In this document: positions 25,197-36,491 of the stretch, piece by piece
Layout: each line of letters opens with the position of its first letter
Position numbering within the stretch: position 1 is the stretch's first letter
Assembly: GCF_018139145.2 (NCBI RefSeq)
Contig: NW_026114246.1
Span: forward strand, 682,001 to 746,000
Reading direction: 5' to 3'
DNA from: Gymnogyps californianus
Lineage: Eukaryota; Chordata; Aves; Accipitriformes; Cathartidae
DNA length: 64,000 bases
Position numbers and translations under genes: made by a program
Notes under the pieces: model-generated
The model's database searches: none
The model's input: only the letters and a program-made list of their open reading frames with translations
What the model was told of the DNA's origin: nothing

Positions 25197-25780
25197 TGTC
25201 GTGATTTAACCCCAGCCGGCAACTAAGCACCATGCAGCCGCTCGATCACTCCCCCCACCCAGTGGGATGGGGGAGAGAATCAGGAAAAAAAAACTCGTGG
25301 GTTGAGATAAAGACAGTTTAATAGGACAGAAAGGAAGGAAAAATAATGATAATTATAATAATAATAATATGACAATAGCAATACTAAAAGAATTAGAATA
25401 TACAAAACAAGTGATGCACAATGCAATTGCTCACCACTCGTTGACCGATGCCCAGTTAGTTCCCGAGCAGCGATCCGCCCCTCCCAGCCAGCTCCCCCAG
25501 TTTATATACTGGGCATGATGTCATATGGTATGGAATAGCTCTTTGGCCAGTTTGGGTCAGCTGTCCTGGCTGTGTCCCCTCCCAGCTTCTCGTGCCCCTC
25601 CAGCCTTCTTGCTGGCTGGGCATGAGAAGCTGAAAAATCCTTGACTTAGTATAAACACTACTTAGCAACAACTAAAAACATCAGTGTGTTATCAACATTA
25701 TTTTCCTACTAAATCCAAAACACAGCACTATACCAGCTACTAGGAAGAAAATTAACTCTATCCCAGCCGAAACCAGGATA
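25197..25780 (-). mobile_element. Solo LTR, family A, with target duplication GTCAC
   Basis: On the plus strand it begins TGTCGTGATTTAACCCC and ends AACCAGGATA, the reverse complement of the family A LTR. The 5-base GTCAC at 25192-25196 is repeated at 25781-25785, so this is a clean insertion reduced to one LTR by recombination. One terminal base of the minus-strand 5' end has decayed (TATCC instead of TGTCC). Inside are a TATATAAAC-type TATA box, an ATTAAA signal and an AT-rich microsatellite (AATAAT repeats near 25345-25375). Confidence 0.93.
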
Positions 25781-27049
25781 GTCACCTACTATCTTCAGCT
25801 ACGTTTCTTTCCAATTGCACATCCCTTTAATTTTCCCATCCATTAATTATACATTCCCATCATGTAAGCAGAGATACCATGGCAGAATGTCCAAAAGTTT
25901 CATTTGCTCTTAGCAGAGTTGGATGACATAGGGGTTAAAGTGTGAGTGCCCTATCTAAACTAGTCACCCCAAAATTACTACAGTCAAGTCCTCATCACCT
26001 CATGCTGGTTTACTGATTCACTGTAAACTAGTCAACATGCACAGTCACCCCTCTCGTTGGCTCTGCATGGAATTGGTTTGATCCAGCAAGACTTCCTCAC
26101 TCAGGTGCACTGTGCAGCCTCCAGGGCCATCTGGCATCTCACTCTCTCCTACCACAGTACCTGTGCAGCACAGAGCTCAGCTGGCTGCTCCTGCAGCTGA
26201 TTCAGATGTCCAAACAGGGCTCCTGCAAACGGAGGCACTTGGGAAACACTGTGCAGAAACAGCCAGCTGGTGCCACACAGGGCCTGGTCACACACAGCAG
26301 GGGCAATCAGCTGGGCTCCAGCATTAGATGTGAGTGGTTCCCTGCAAGTGGGTGACTGTACAAGAGGTAAGATGGATCAGAAGACGTTTTGGGGTCCAGT
26401 GGCAATAATTCCTTTGTTATTAGTTCAACTTCTCATTTTCCAGGATATCCCACTCTCCTCTTAGCCTGGATACTAGAGTTAACTGTTCCACAGATGCCGC
26501 AGCAGTGCAGCGGTGTAGGCACTAATAGCAGGCATAGCTTTTCTGAGTGAATGAACTGATTTTGGATGTTGGGTTTAAATAAGTCCAAGTCTTAACTAAT
26601 AGCAATAGCATTACATACATGCATCAAATTAATGAAAGGAAATGATTTTCAGAGTGTGATTTGACAAATAAAAACATAATTCTTGTACTCTCTTTTACAA
26701 GGCAGACAGAATCTTATGAGCTACCTGCAGTGGTGACAGCCGTATGCATTTTAATAGTATTTCAAATATATTTTTTGTAACTTTATCATAATTATCCAAG
26801 TCCTGGCGTCATGATCAGTATGCATCATACAAGATGCTCCATAAATACAGTCTCTGCCTTAATGTATATATGAAGCCTGAGGGCTTGATCCTGGAATGAA
26901 ACTGATAGGGACTCAATGCAGATTAGGAGACTGAGGCAAACATATGCAGAAATATGAATTCCGAGACTCATTCTATCGTACTACCCTTAGCAATATTTAT
27001 CTGAGACCTTCTAGAAACTTCAGCCTGAAATGGTTACAGTGTGGAGACA
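25781..27049. other. Intergenic DNA, nothing recognised
   Basis: Non-coding sequence. The short frames at 26112-26327 and 26270-26464 have no recognisable domains. Confidence 0.55.
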
Positions 27050-27285
27050 GTTAAGGTTTCCAGATTTATAGGTTTAAAGGTCAGAAGGATCAATGATGAT
27101 CCCCAGTGTGATCCCCTGAACAGAACCCACATCGTCTCACTTGCTAATTTCTTCATGAAGCCCATAATATGTTTAAACAATAACATGTATTTAAGACAGA
27201 CATCAAATCTTAATTCAAAGACTTCACTTGATAGAAAAACCATCACACTCCTCCATAAATTGTTCAAGTGTTAATAATCACCACG
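27050..27285 (-). repeat. Ancient CR1-like LINE 3' fragment
   Basis: The plus strand resembles the reverse complement of old amniote (turtle/crocodile type) CR1 3' ends. Blocks include 'aggtcagaaggatcaatgat', 'acatcaaatcttaattcaaa' and 'aaattgttcaagtgttaat'. The last two correspond to the recalled family blocks of the form catccaatcttgatt and aaattgttccaatggttaat. It is far more diverged than the CR1 at 2774-7293, so it is a much older insertion. Exact family not determined. Confidence 0.55.
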
Positions 27286-30200
27286 ACCAACAAAAAGCAG
27301 GTTTTCCCTAGCCCTCTGAAATTTGCTCAGTGATATAAATTTTACCCTAAAACTAAAAGTAATAGTCTGGACAGCTCTTGGGACAGTCTTTTTACTATCC
27401 TGATGTTGTGAGTTAATTTGTGTTACAAAGATATAAATGTTTAACACCTGCTGCTAAACACCCTCTTTAGTTACTAATAGGAACTACAAATACTACAAAG
27501 GAATTCATCGTCATTAAAAATTGTGAATATCATTTTTCCACATAAAGAGCAGAAATATTTATTGAATACCCTTTGATACATTTAATATCTCTCCTGTATC
27601 ACAATTGGCAGTTTTGTCATCTTCATGCCATACTCATCTAAACTATTGTTAGGATTTTGTTTATTCCTGTGGAAGTCCTGCCTGTTGTCCCACTGGCCAT
27701 ATAATTTTTAATATACCTTTAGCTTTTTCTCATAACTGTCAATTGCTATTTCTTGCTATCAACTTCTTAATTTTTCCTTTTCCACTTTCACTTGCCCTTT
27801 TTGTAACAATATATTTTAAATTCAGATAATTCTACTTACATGAATACAGTTCTGTATTCTTCTAAATGCATATAGAACGACCATAGGCAGGTTCTGACAC
27901 TGTTTCTATTAAAAAATTATCATCTCTTAACATTTCACTAATGGTATGGGATGCCCAGTATGTCTCCAACACTGAAATCCCTTCTAAAACAAGGGTTTAA
28001 TAAGGAAAGTGACAGGCTGCACCATCTGTGATAAGGAATTCATACCTCTCACTTTCTCACCAATACACAGCCCAAACCAAGTACAGCAGGAACTTTCTTC
28101 ACCACCTCATCCTTTGCAGGCCTCTGTTTGCCAAAAGACCAGCAAAACCCAGAAGCTAAAACATTTACCTTAAAGTAACTTAATGCCGTTTTCAGTCACC
28201 GAGGTTCTCAGAACTCATCTCTTGAGCTGACACAGACAACATGAACACCTCCTTGGCCATCCTTTCTGTACTGCATGTCCTCAAGCAACAACGCAAGCTA
28301 AAATTTTCTCCTTGAAGATAAGACAGCAATATCTCACTTACTCAAAATTTAATGTCACTGCCTCCTGCTAGCAGAATGCACTGTCTCAGCTTAAACACAA
28401 GCACTGAGAGAATGGAAGATACTTTGATGGCCAAACTGCCATCAAAACTGGTCTGTTGCCTAAGTTAGTGAGAACTTGTTCTGGTTTCCAGGCTGAGACT
28501 GAGAAGTCACTCTCATAAGGTTCCACAATGGACAGTAAAAACTCATAGACAAATAAACTTGAGTTAAGGCTCATCCATCCTGATCAATTGACAGGTATAA
28601 GCGAGGAGCTGCCGGTGACTAGTCCTTCACTCTGAGACCAGCCTCTGCCAGCCACCTCTCTGCACAGGGCCAGAGCAACTTCGGGGTTGACGTGAACCTC
28701 TTCAGCCCAAAAGGACCCAAGTTCCATGGATTTCTAGAACCCAGCAGCATTTATTTGCCCATGATAAACCCCTGTGGGGAGTGGCCAGGGTTAACACAGG
28801 CACAGAACCCACTAAGAAGGTCCTCTCCGCAACTTTTTATCCTGGGTGAGGATAGAGATACCTGCACGTGGGAAATGAATGAATGCTCAGTCCTTCATTC
28901 TTGCTATACGATACTTTATTCATCCTATACAATGGGTTTATTGCTGAGATCATTTTATTACTGAGATGCACGTCAAGGACTGGCAGTCAACCCAGGCCCA
29001 TTCATCTGTAACCATGAAAGACTCTCAGCACCATCCAGAATGTCTGTCTAGCACATGCCCCCGCTGCCACAGCATGGAAGAACTGCATATATAATGGGTT
29101 TATCTTGACAGCATCCTTAGATGGTTGTGAAACATTCTCTCTTCAGACAGGGAACAGAGACAGACATGTATTCCAAGCAATATTAAATGGAGGGTTAAGA
29201 ATTTCTGAGTAACAGTCATCTATTACACAGACGAGGGCTGAGATAGCTAACACATATTGCAAAGGTCAAACAAGAACTTCAGCATTTCTGCTCAACTATC
29301 TCTAATTTTACACAACCTAGTTCGAAAAAAATTTCTGCAATTTTATGTTCCCACTTGAAAAATATTTTGTTTTCTCCTAAATTCCACTGCATCTTTTCCT
29401 AAATTCCATAGCACACTATAAAGTGTCTCCTTTTCTGATACCTGTTTTATGTTTTCAAGTATGATTGTACAAAACATTTAAAAGCTAATCATATTCGATC
29501 TTTTAGAAGCTGAAAATGAAAAAAAACCCAAACACCACCAAACCCGAGAATAAAATATTTGTCGCATTTATTGCATTTTCTTCATTGCTTTGCTAGTTCA
29601 AAGTCTTTACTTGCTTTTAGTCTGGTAACTTCAGTGTTTAAAATCATTTTGTGCCCTCTAGTGGCAGTCCTGCCAGGCACGCCGAACTGCTGCTCTGGGA
29701 GGATTGGGAATTAGACATTACAGTTACAGATGATGTAGAAATGGAAGAAAAACAGTTTATTACCCTTTTAAGTGAAATTTATTATCCATCTCTATAGTTT
29801 AAAAAAATTACAGTCATTTCTAGTTATGATGAGATAGTACCGCCAGCAAAACAAAATCATCTAGAGATACAACATAAATAGCAACAATAAAAAAATCACA
29901 TACTGAGTAAGCATTTGACTGAGTTTGCTCTTAGAAATGATATTGATGAAAATTGGCCTATTTGTAGCCATTTCCTTGCACAAAGCACTATTCAGTGTGT
30001 TTCCTACTAGGAAATTGTCCAATATGAAGATGCGCGGTTTTTCCAGGGTCCACAAAGGGATATCGTCATAATGGTGCCAGTGAAAAGATGAAATGCCACC
30101 AGAGCTTCATCTTCTCTCATGGAAAATCACTTTGATTTTCTTACTAAAGCAACAAAATGATATCATAGAGGAAAATTAACAAAATAAAGAAGGAAACATT

Positions 30201-30468
30201 TGGGGGCTTCAAGGAAAAGTTACCCAGGGGGTGATACACACTTTTATTATTTTTGGTTTCAGAGCCTCTACTCATTCACTTTTTCTTAATTCAAGATAGC
30301 CTAAACTCCTTACCTTTTCCCCAAAATATCCCCAAATTTTTTATTATAATAAAGCTTCTGCACCCGAGCAGAAAAATAAATCACAATGCTTTCAAACACC
30401 TCTTTCAGCATAGATTCTCAGGGGTCTTGAGATGCCTAACTCCAAATGAAAAAAGTGAGATATCCCAT
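27286..30468. other. Intergenic DNA, nothing recognised
   Basis: AT-rich non-coding sequence with no recognisable exon, RNA gene or transposon. The frame at 28692-28964 shows no known domain. Confidence 0.55.
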
Positions 30469-31061
30469 TGTGCTGGTTTTGGCTGGGACAGAGTTAATTT
30501 TCTTCATAGTAGCTAGTATGGGGCTCTGTTTTGGATTTGTGCTGAAAACAGTGTTGTAATACAGGGATGTTTTTGTTATTGCTGAGCAGTGCTTACACAG
30601 AGTCAAGGCCTTTTCTGCTCCTCACACTGCCTCACCAGTGAGTAGGCTGGAGGTACATAAGAAGTTGGGAGGGGACACAGCCGGGACAGCTGACCCCAAC
30701 TGACCAAAGGGATATTCCATACCATATGACGTCATGCTCAGCATATAAAGATGGAGGAAGAAGAAGGAAGGGGGGGACGTTCGGAATGATGACATTTTGT
30801 CTTCCCAAGTAACTGTTACGCATGATGGAGCCCTGCTTTCCTGGGGATGGCTGAACACCTGCCTGCCGATGGGAAGTAGTGAATGAATTCCTTGTTTTGC
30901 TTTGCTTGTGTGCACGGCTTTTGCTTTACCTATTAAACTGTCTTTATCTCAACCCACGAGTTCTCACTTTTACCCTTCCGATTCTCTCCCCCATCCCAGC
31001 GGGGGGGAGTGAGCAAGTGGCTGTGTGGTGCTTAGTTGCTGTCTGGGGTTAAACCACGACA
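30469..31061 (+). mobile_element. Solo LTR, family A variant, with target duplication CCCAT
   Basis: It starts TGTGCTGGTTTTGGCTGGG and ends GGGGTTAAACCACGACA. The duplication CCCAT lies at 30464-30468 and 31062-31066. It has a TATAAA box around 30745 and an ATTAAA signal just before 'ctgtctttatctcaaccc'. The middle (around 30770-30900) diverges from the other family A members here, so it represents a distinct subfamily. Confidence 0.93.
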
Positions 31062-34000
31062 CCCATATGTAGACATCTGTAGCCATTTGGCTTTAGTTTG
31101 GCTTTCAGTTTCACCCCCAAATTACAAATCCCTAGGAACACATTAAATAATAAACATTTTCACTGAATTATAGGTTATCAATCAGTCTCAATAGGATCAG
31201 AATAATATTCACTTTGACTCTGAAAATTTAATTCCCAATGAAGATGGTAGAAATTCCCAACCAAGCAAAGCATTCAGATGATACATGTTTTGTGCAGCTG
31301 AAATGCCATAAGTCAATATGTGCTATTCTTATTTTGAAATCCTTGCCTCTGCTAGTCTGAACAAGAAACAAAGCTCAATCAATCCAGCTCTTCTACTTGG
31401 CACTGTAGATGGTTACCGAGGGCCTAAGAAGTTGGCTTCTTCAAACTCTTTAAAAATCTTTTTTAGGGTGATTTCTAATTTTGCAGGTTGGTTTTCTTGA
31501 AAATAATCGTTGATTCTTTTAAAATGTTAATTTTAACATCTACAACAGAGTGCCTGCATACAATGGTAATCAGAGTTGGCTCACTGGTGGGACAGAGATG
31601 GAAAATGTAATTTCAAGCTAGTTATTGTTCCAAGTTCTCTTTGCAGTTTTGTCCACCAGGGAAATAATATAACACACTTTTTCCTTTCATAATTTTGCCT
31701 TATTGATTGTGTTAGTGCCTGAAAAAACATGACTTTTAATTTCACGTAACTTAATTTTTGTTAAAATCTCAAGATAAAACTGGAAGATTTTAGAGAATAA
31801 CTACTTCACTGGTTTACACTTATTTATGTAAGAAATATTATTTTCATTAGCTTTACAGATTTTATGCCCTCAAATTCTCCTGGTAGTAGTTTTTGTACCT
31901 GTTGAACTTGACGCCTTTGCTTGTGTCCGTTTGAGATGATACAAATAATGAGACAGTACTTATTAAGAAAATGTCAGATCTAATGCACTAAGGGGGGCAG
32001 GGGGAAGCAGGACAGCTGCCACCTCCACCACTGCACCCAAGGAAGTAAGTCAGGCCCCCTGCTCAACTTTGTCCCTTCTTCCTGCCCTGGCCATGACAGC
32101 CGAAGCCTGTCAGGCATCCGCATGACTCCTCACCGCTTGGAGCAGCAAAATCCCATTCCTGATCTGGCTTTGCAGCTGTGCAAGGCATCTTGTTCATCAC
32201 TCCAGATTGTTCAATGAAACAAATCTTAAATGTGTCTATTTACACAAATCAAGTAGGTCAGCATCATTTCCAGTACTGATCACCTCGTGAAAAAGACTAT
32301 TTCAGAGAAAACAACAATAATGATTAAGGGCATTGAAAAGTAAGATGAATAGGGACTGAAAAGTTTGGGAAAGGAGTTGAATCAGATGCAGTAAAATGTA
32401 TATAAAACAATAAATGGTACAGAAAAGGCAGATCAGGAACTAATTTTCCTGTAGTTTAACCTGTGAGGATTCATGTGAATGCACAAGACTGCCCAGATCA
32501 AATCATGATCAATGTTAGGAGTAACTTTGGAAGGAATACAAAACCCCGATCACTTATCTTGATTTGCAGTAGTCAGAATTTGGGACGAAATCTAAGACAG
32601 AGGTTAAACTGATCCACATCTACCTCCTGTTGGGGTTTTAGTCCTTACACTAAGTTGGCCACATGGGTAGAGGGCAGCATGCTGGACCTTGGATCAGGTA
32701 CCATAGGAATCCCTGCATTTGGCAGAAGAGAACCACATCTGCATTGAAGGCAGACACTGACGGCACACCAGCTACAGTGGCAGAAAGCTGATGATCACTA
32801 GCCTTGACAAAAAAAGAGCTTTGGCAGTTCTAAGAGCGCTGACAAATGCTGATGCAGGGCTTGAGGAGCACCTCAGAGCCTGCTGGGGGGTTAATCGTGA
32901 CCAGGCCAGGTCAGGGTGCTTCCACTAGTACCAAGTGAGCTGGCAGGGAAACCCATAAGCCTTGATACAGAGTTGTTTGAAGTCAAGGTCTTCAGCTGTA
33001 TCATCCTGGGCAGCTGCCAGCTCTCTCTCGGGAGGAGACTGATGCTTCTCGCTTTATCACTGATGTGGATATTCAGTATTGCTCTCCGTAAACTTGCTGC
33101 TGCAAATTTAGCACTTGGGTTTGGAGATAGTGGCACAGGTGGTGCAACACGAACGTGTTCCACTGGGCTGGCTGCCGAGGAACTGGTTGTGTGGTGAACT
33201 ATGTGGTTCTTTGGGCACTATTGGTATTGGCTAATTAAAACAGACTTCCAGAGTTAAGCAGTGAAGGAATTTGGGGCTAACATGCTAGGCTGGGGTGAGC
33301 TGATATATTAAAAAAATGTTAAGTACACAAGCCAAGCAACAGTAATAGAAAAGCGCTGTGATAATATATGCACTAACATTGGAAAAATGAAGGTCAGAAG
33401 AAAAAAGTGAACAAAAGCAAAACCCAGGTATCAAACACTAAAACCAGCAATGAAAGCAAGCAGTGGGTCTTGTAGGATTCCAGTGAATCGCCCCCACATG
33501 AAGACAAATTATTTGACACAAAGACCTTTAAGAAGTAACATACACTTTGAACTACATCAGAGAAATAAACAAGAACTGCGTATCTGGCAGGATGTTGATG
33601 GGAAAACATGAAGAACTGGGGGCCAAACAGGCACAATCTCCTCCAGAGAACTTCTTTCCTAGCAGGGGCAAGAAAGCTCACCACAACACAGCGAAGGCAG
33701 CGTTTACACCCAGGAGGAAGACAGCAGGCAGAAAAAAGTTTGTAGCCAGTGCATGCCACACAAACTTTATTTCAAATTGTTCTTTAACAGGTAGAAATCT
33801 TGAGAGAAACTTGTATCCAGGGATCCAAAGACAGCTCATCATTAATGGGATGGGATCCATGTGATTAGACAACGCAGGACCAGGTGCCACAGGAGTTATG
33901 AGGGGAAATGATCAGGGCAGGGAAAAAAGTACAGGGACGGGATTGAGGCTGTTCCACAGAAAACCAACATAAGCAGCATGACCACATTTTTCAAGAGGGA

Positions 34001-34436
34001 TAAAATACGCATTATCCACAACTAAAATGCACGCTTTCCTAATTCTAACCTTACTTTTCTTGCTTCTTTGTAAGCAAGAACCAGCTGGAGGAGGACCACC
34101 AGAAACAGTGTAACCTTCCCATAGCATCTGCTATAATACACCTACTGCAGAAAAGTTCAAGAAGTGATGGCATAAATTCTTCCTTCTCACAACATGGAAA
34201 CCCTGAAAAGAAAACAAAGCATCTGAGAAGACGCACAAGCTTCTTTGCCAAACCTGGAGAAGTGCTGAAACATCTTTGAGGGGGGTCGGAAGTAATCATC
34301 ATGCGTTCATGCGTTTGAGTCACGGAAATCTTGTAGGCTTATGAAAATTTAATCAACAGATTTAAAGAGGCTGAACTTGCAAGTATTACAACCTGTAAAA
34401 CTTGGTATAAAACACTCAAAACACGGAGTTTGGAAA
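31062..34436. other. Intergenic DNA upstream of SNX18
   Basis: Non-coding sequence with no recognisable exon. Open frames at 32916-33197, 33394-33759 and 33547-33864 lack known domains and overlap each other on both strands. A TATAAAA string at 34406-34412 sits just before the CpG island and could be a core promoter element of SNX18, but CpG-island genes often lack one. Confidence 0.5.
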
Positions 34437-36150
34437 CGCTACCAGATTATAACCGTGTTATTGTTCTGGCCGCGAGGCCGGGGTGCCTTTCTCGGGTGAG
34501 GGCAGAGGCCGCGGAGGGGAGGGTGAGCAGGGGCACGGCCGGGGTTTGGCTCCCACCCCGCGGCCGGTCGGACGCCAGGGGCCGGGTGGGGAAGGGGTGG
34601 GCCAGGCTCATCGATGGAGGTGGCCGCTCTGCGCTCGGCTCTTCCGTCCTGCCTCTCGGCTCTGGATTAGCGAAACTGGCGACGTGGGACGGTCGCCGGC
34701 CCGGCCCCCGCGCCCTGCCTCGCCCGCCGGGGTGAAGCCGGGACTCGGAGCCGGCCGCGCCGTAGGGCAGCGGAGCCGGGGGAGCCAGCCGCCGCAGCGT
34801 CCCCGCCGGCGGGACGCGGAGGCAGGGGGCAGCCGCGGCGCTCTCCTGCCGCAGCCCCGCCGGCGCGGTGCGGTGAGGGGCGGCGGCACCGCGGCGGCGG
34901 GGAGTCCCCGGGGGGCGGTTGGGCGGTGGGGCCATGGCGCTGCGGGCCCGGGCGCTGTACGACTTCAGGTCGGAGAACCCGGGGGAGATCTCGCTGCGGG
35001 AGCACGAGGTGCTGAGCCTCTGCAGCGAGCAGGACATCGAGGGCTGGCTGGAGGGCGTCAACAGCCGCGGCGACCGCGGCCTCTTCCCGGCCTCTTACGT
35101 GCAGGTGATCCGCGCCCCGGCCGCCGAGCCGCCGCCGCCCGCCCGCTACGCCAACCTCCCCGCCGGCGGCTTCGAGCCGCTGCCGCCCCCCGCCGCCTTC
35201 AAGCCGGCGACACAGCAGGCCCCGCCGGCGGCGGCGCCCGAGCCCTTCCCTCTGCCCCCCGCCGCCGGGTACCCCTTCCGGCTGGCGCCCTACGGCGGGT
35301 CCTACCAGCCCAGCCAGGGCAGCGATGACGACTGGGACGACGACTGGGACGAAAGCTCCACGGTGGCCGATGAGCCGGGCGCCCTGGGCAGCTCCTACCC
35401 CAACTATGAGGCGGCAGGTGACCGGGCCTCTGGCCGCTACTGCCTGTCCACGCGGTCCGAGCTGTCCCTGAGCTCCCACGGTGGCCATCTGGCAGGCCAC
35501 CTGCACCCACCCGGCAGCAGCGCCAAGAGCTCGGCCACGGTGAGCCGCAACCTCAACCGCTTCTCCACCTTTGTCAAGTCCGGCGGGGAGGCCTTCGTGC
35601 TGGGCGAAGCATCAGGCTTTGTGAAAGACGGGGACAAGCTGTGCGTGGTGCTGGGCCCCCAGGGCCCCGAGTGGCAGGAGAACCCCTACCCTTTCCAGTG
35701 CTCCATCGAGGACCCCACCAAGCAGACCAAGTTCAAGGGCATGAAGAGCTACATTGCCTACAAGCTGGTGCCCAGCCACACCGGGCAACAAGTGCACCGC
35801 CGCTACAAGCACTTTGACTGGCTCTATGGACGCCTGGCCGAGAAGTTCCCCGTCATCTCCGTGCCCCACTTGCCAGAGAAGCAGGCCACTGGCCGCTTTG
35901 AGGAGGACTTCATCTCCAAACGTCGCAAAGGCCTGGCCTGGTGGATGGACCACATGTGCAGCCACCCCGTGCTGGCTCAGTGCGATGCCTTCCAGCACTT
36001 CCTCACCTGTCCCAGCACAGATGAGAAGGCCTGGAAACAAGGCAAGCGCAAGGCTGAGAAGGACGAGATGGTGGGTGCCAACTTTTTCCTGACCATCAGT
36101 GTCCCCACTGGCCCTGGGGCCGGCCTGGACTTACAGGAGGTGGAAAGCCA
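34437..36150 (+). promoter_or_regulatory. CpG island and SNX18 promoter / 5' UTR
   Basis: GC and CpG content rise sharply at about 34440, stay very high through the start codon and into the coding exon, then fall gradually. Several GGGCGG-type SP1-like boxes occur shortly before the ATG. This is the usual form of a broadly expressed gene's promoter. The exact start site and any untranslated upstream exon cannot be fixed from sequence alone. Confidence 0.75.
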
Positions 36151-36491
36151 GGTGGATGGCTTCAAAGCCTTCACGAAGAAGATGGACGAGAGCACCCTGC
36201 AGCTTAATCACACGGCCAACGAGTTTGCCCGCAAACAAGTCACTGGTTTCAAGAAGGAATACCAGAAGGTGGGGCACTCCTTTAAGTGCCTCAGTCAGGC
36301 GTTTGAGCTGGACCAGCAGGCCTTTTCGGCTGGCCTCAACCAAGCCATAGCCTTCACTGCAGAAGCCTATGACGCCATCGGGGACCTCTTTGCAGATCAG
36401 CCCCGGCAGGACCTAGATGCTGTGATAGATTTGTTAGTACTGTATCAGGGGCATTTGGCCAACTTTCCAGACATCATCCATGTCCAGAAAG
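34934..36491 (+). CDS. SNX18: Sorting nexin-18, coding exon 1 (SH3, PX and most of BAR)
   Basis: SNX18 is an SNX9-family protein that binds phosphoinositides, bends endosomal membranes and works with dynamin in endocytosis and autophagosome formation. The ATG at 34934 sits in a strong context (gccATGG). Residues 1-60 form the SH3 domain, with ALYDF at 7-11, Trp38 and [11 protein letters not shown] near 49-59. Residues 61-245 are Pro/Ala-rich, with an acidic [10 protein letters not shown] patch near 130-140 of the type used for clathrin-adaptor binding. The PX domain spans about 246-356, including [13 protein letters not shown] near 289-301. The BAR region starts near 375. The exon ends after the first base of codon 520, at AAAG|GTAACA. 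The exon is intact, with no stops. Coding resumes at 56577. The predicted total of 603 residues compares with about 628 in human; the difference probably lies in the low-complexity linker. Confidence 0.97.

Noticed and set aside
25197..25780. Simple AATAAT repeats as independent microsatellite loci
   Set aside because: The same AT-rich repeat sits at the same place in other family A LTRs, so it is part of the LTR rather than a separate locus.
34919..34933. Earlier start for SNX18 at 34919
   Set aside because: The codon at 34919 is TTG. The ATG at 34934 has a strong context and gives the family N-terminus just before the SH3 domain.
34483..35506. Long open frames (up to 281 codons) on both strands over the SNX18 first exon
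   Set aside because: They are shadows of a GC-rich coding exon with few stop codons in any frame. The composition is Arg/Gly/Ala/Pro-rich with no domain, while the SNX18 frame is clearly conserved.
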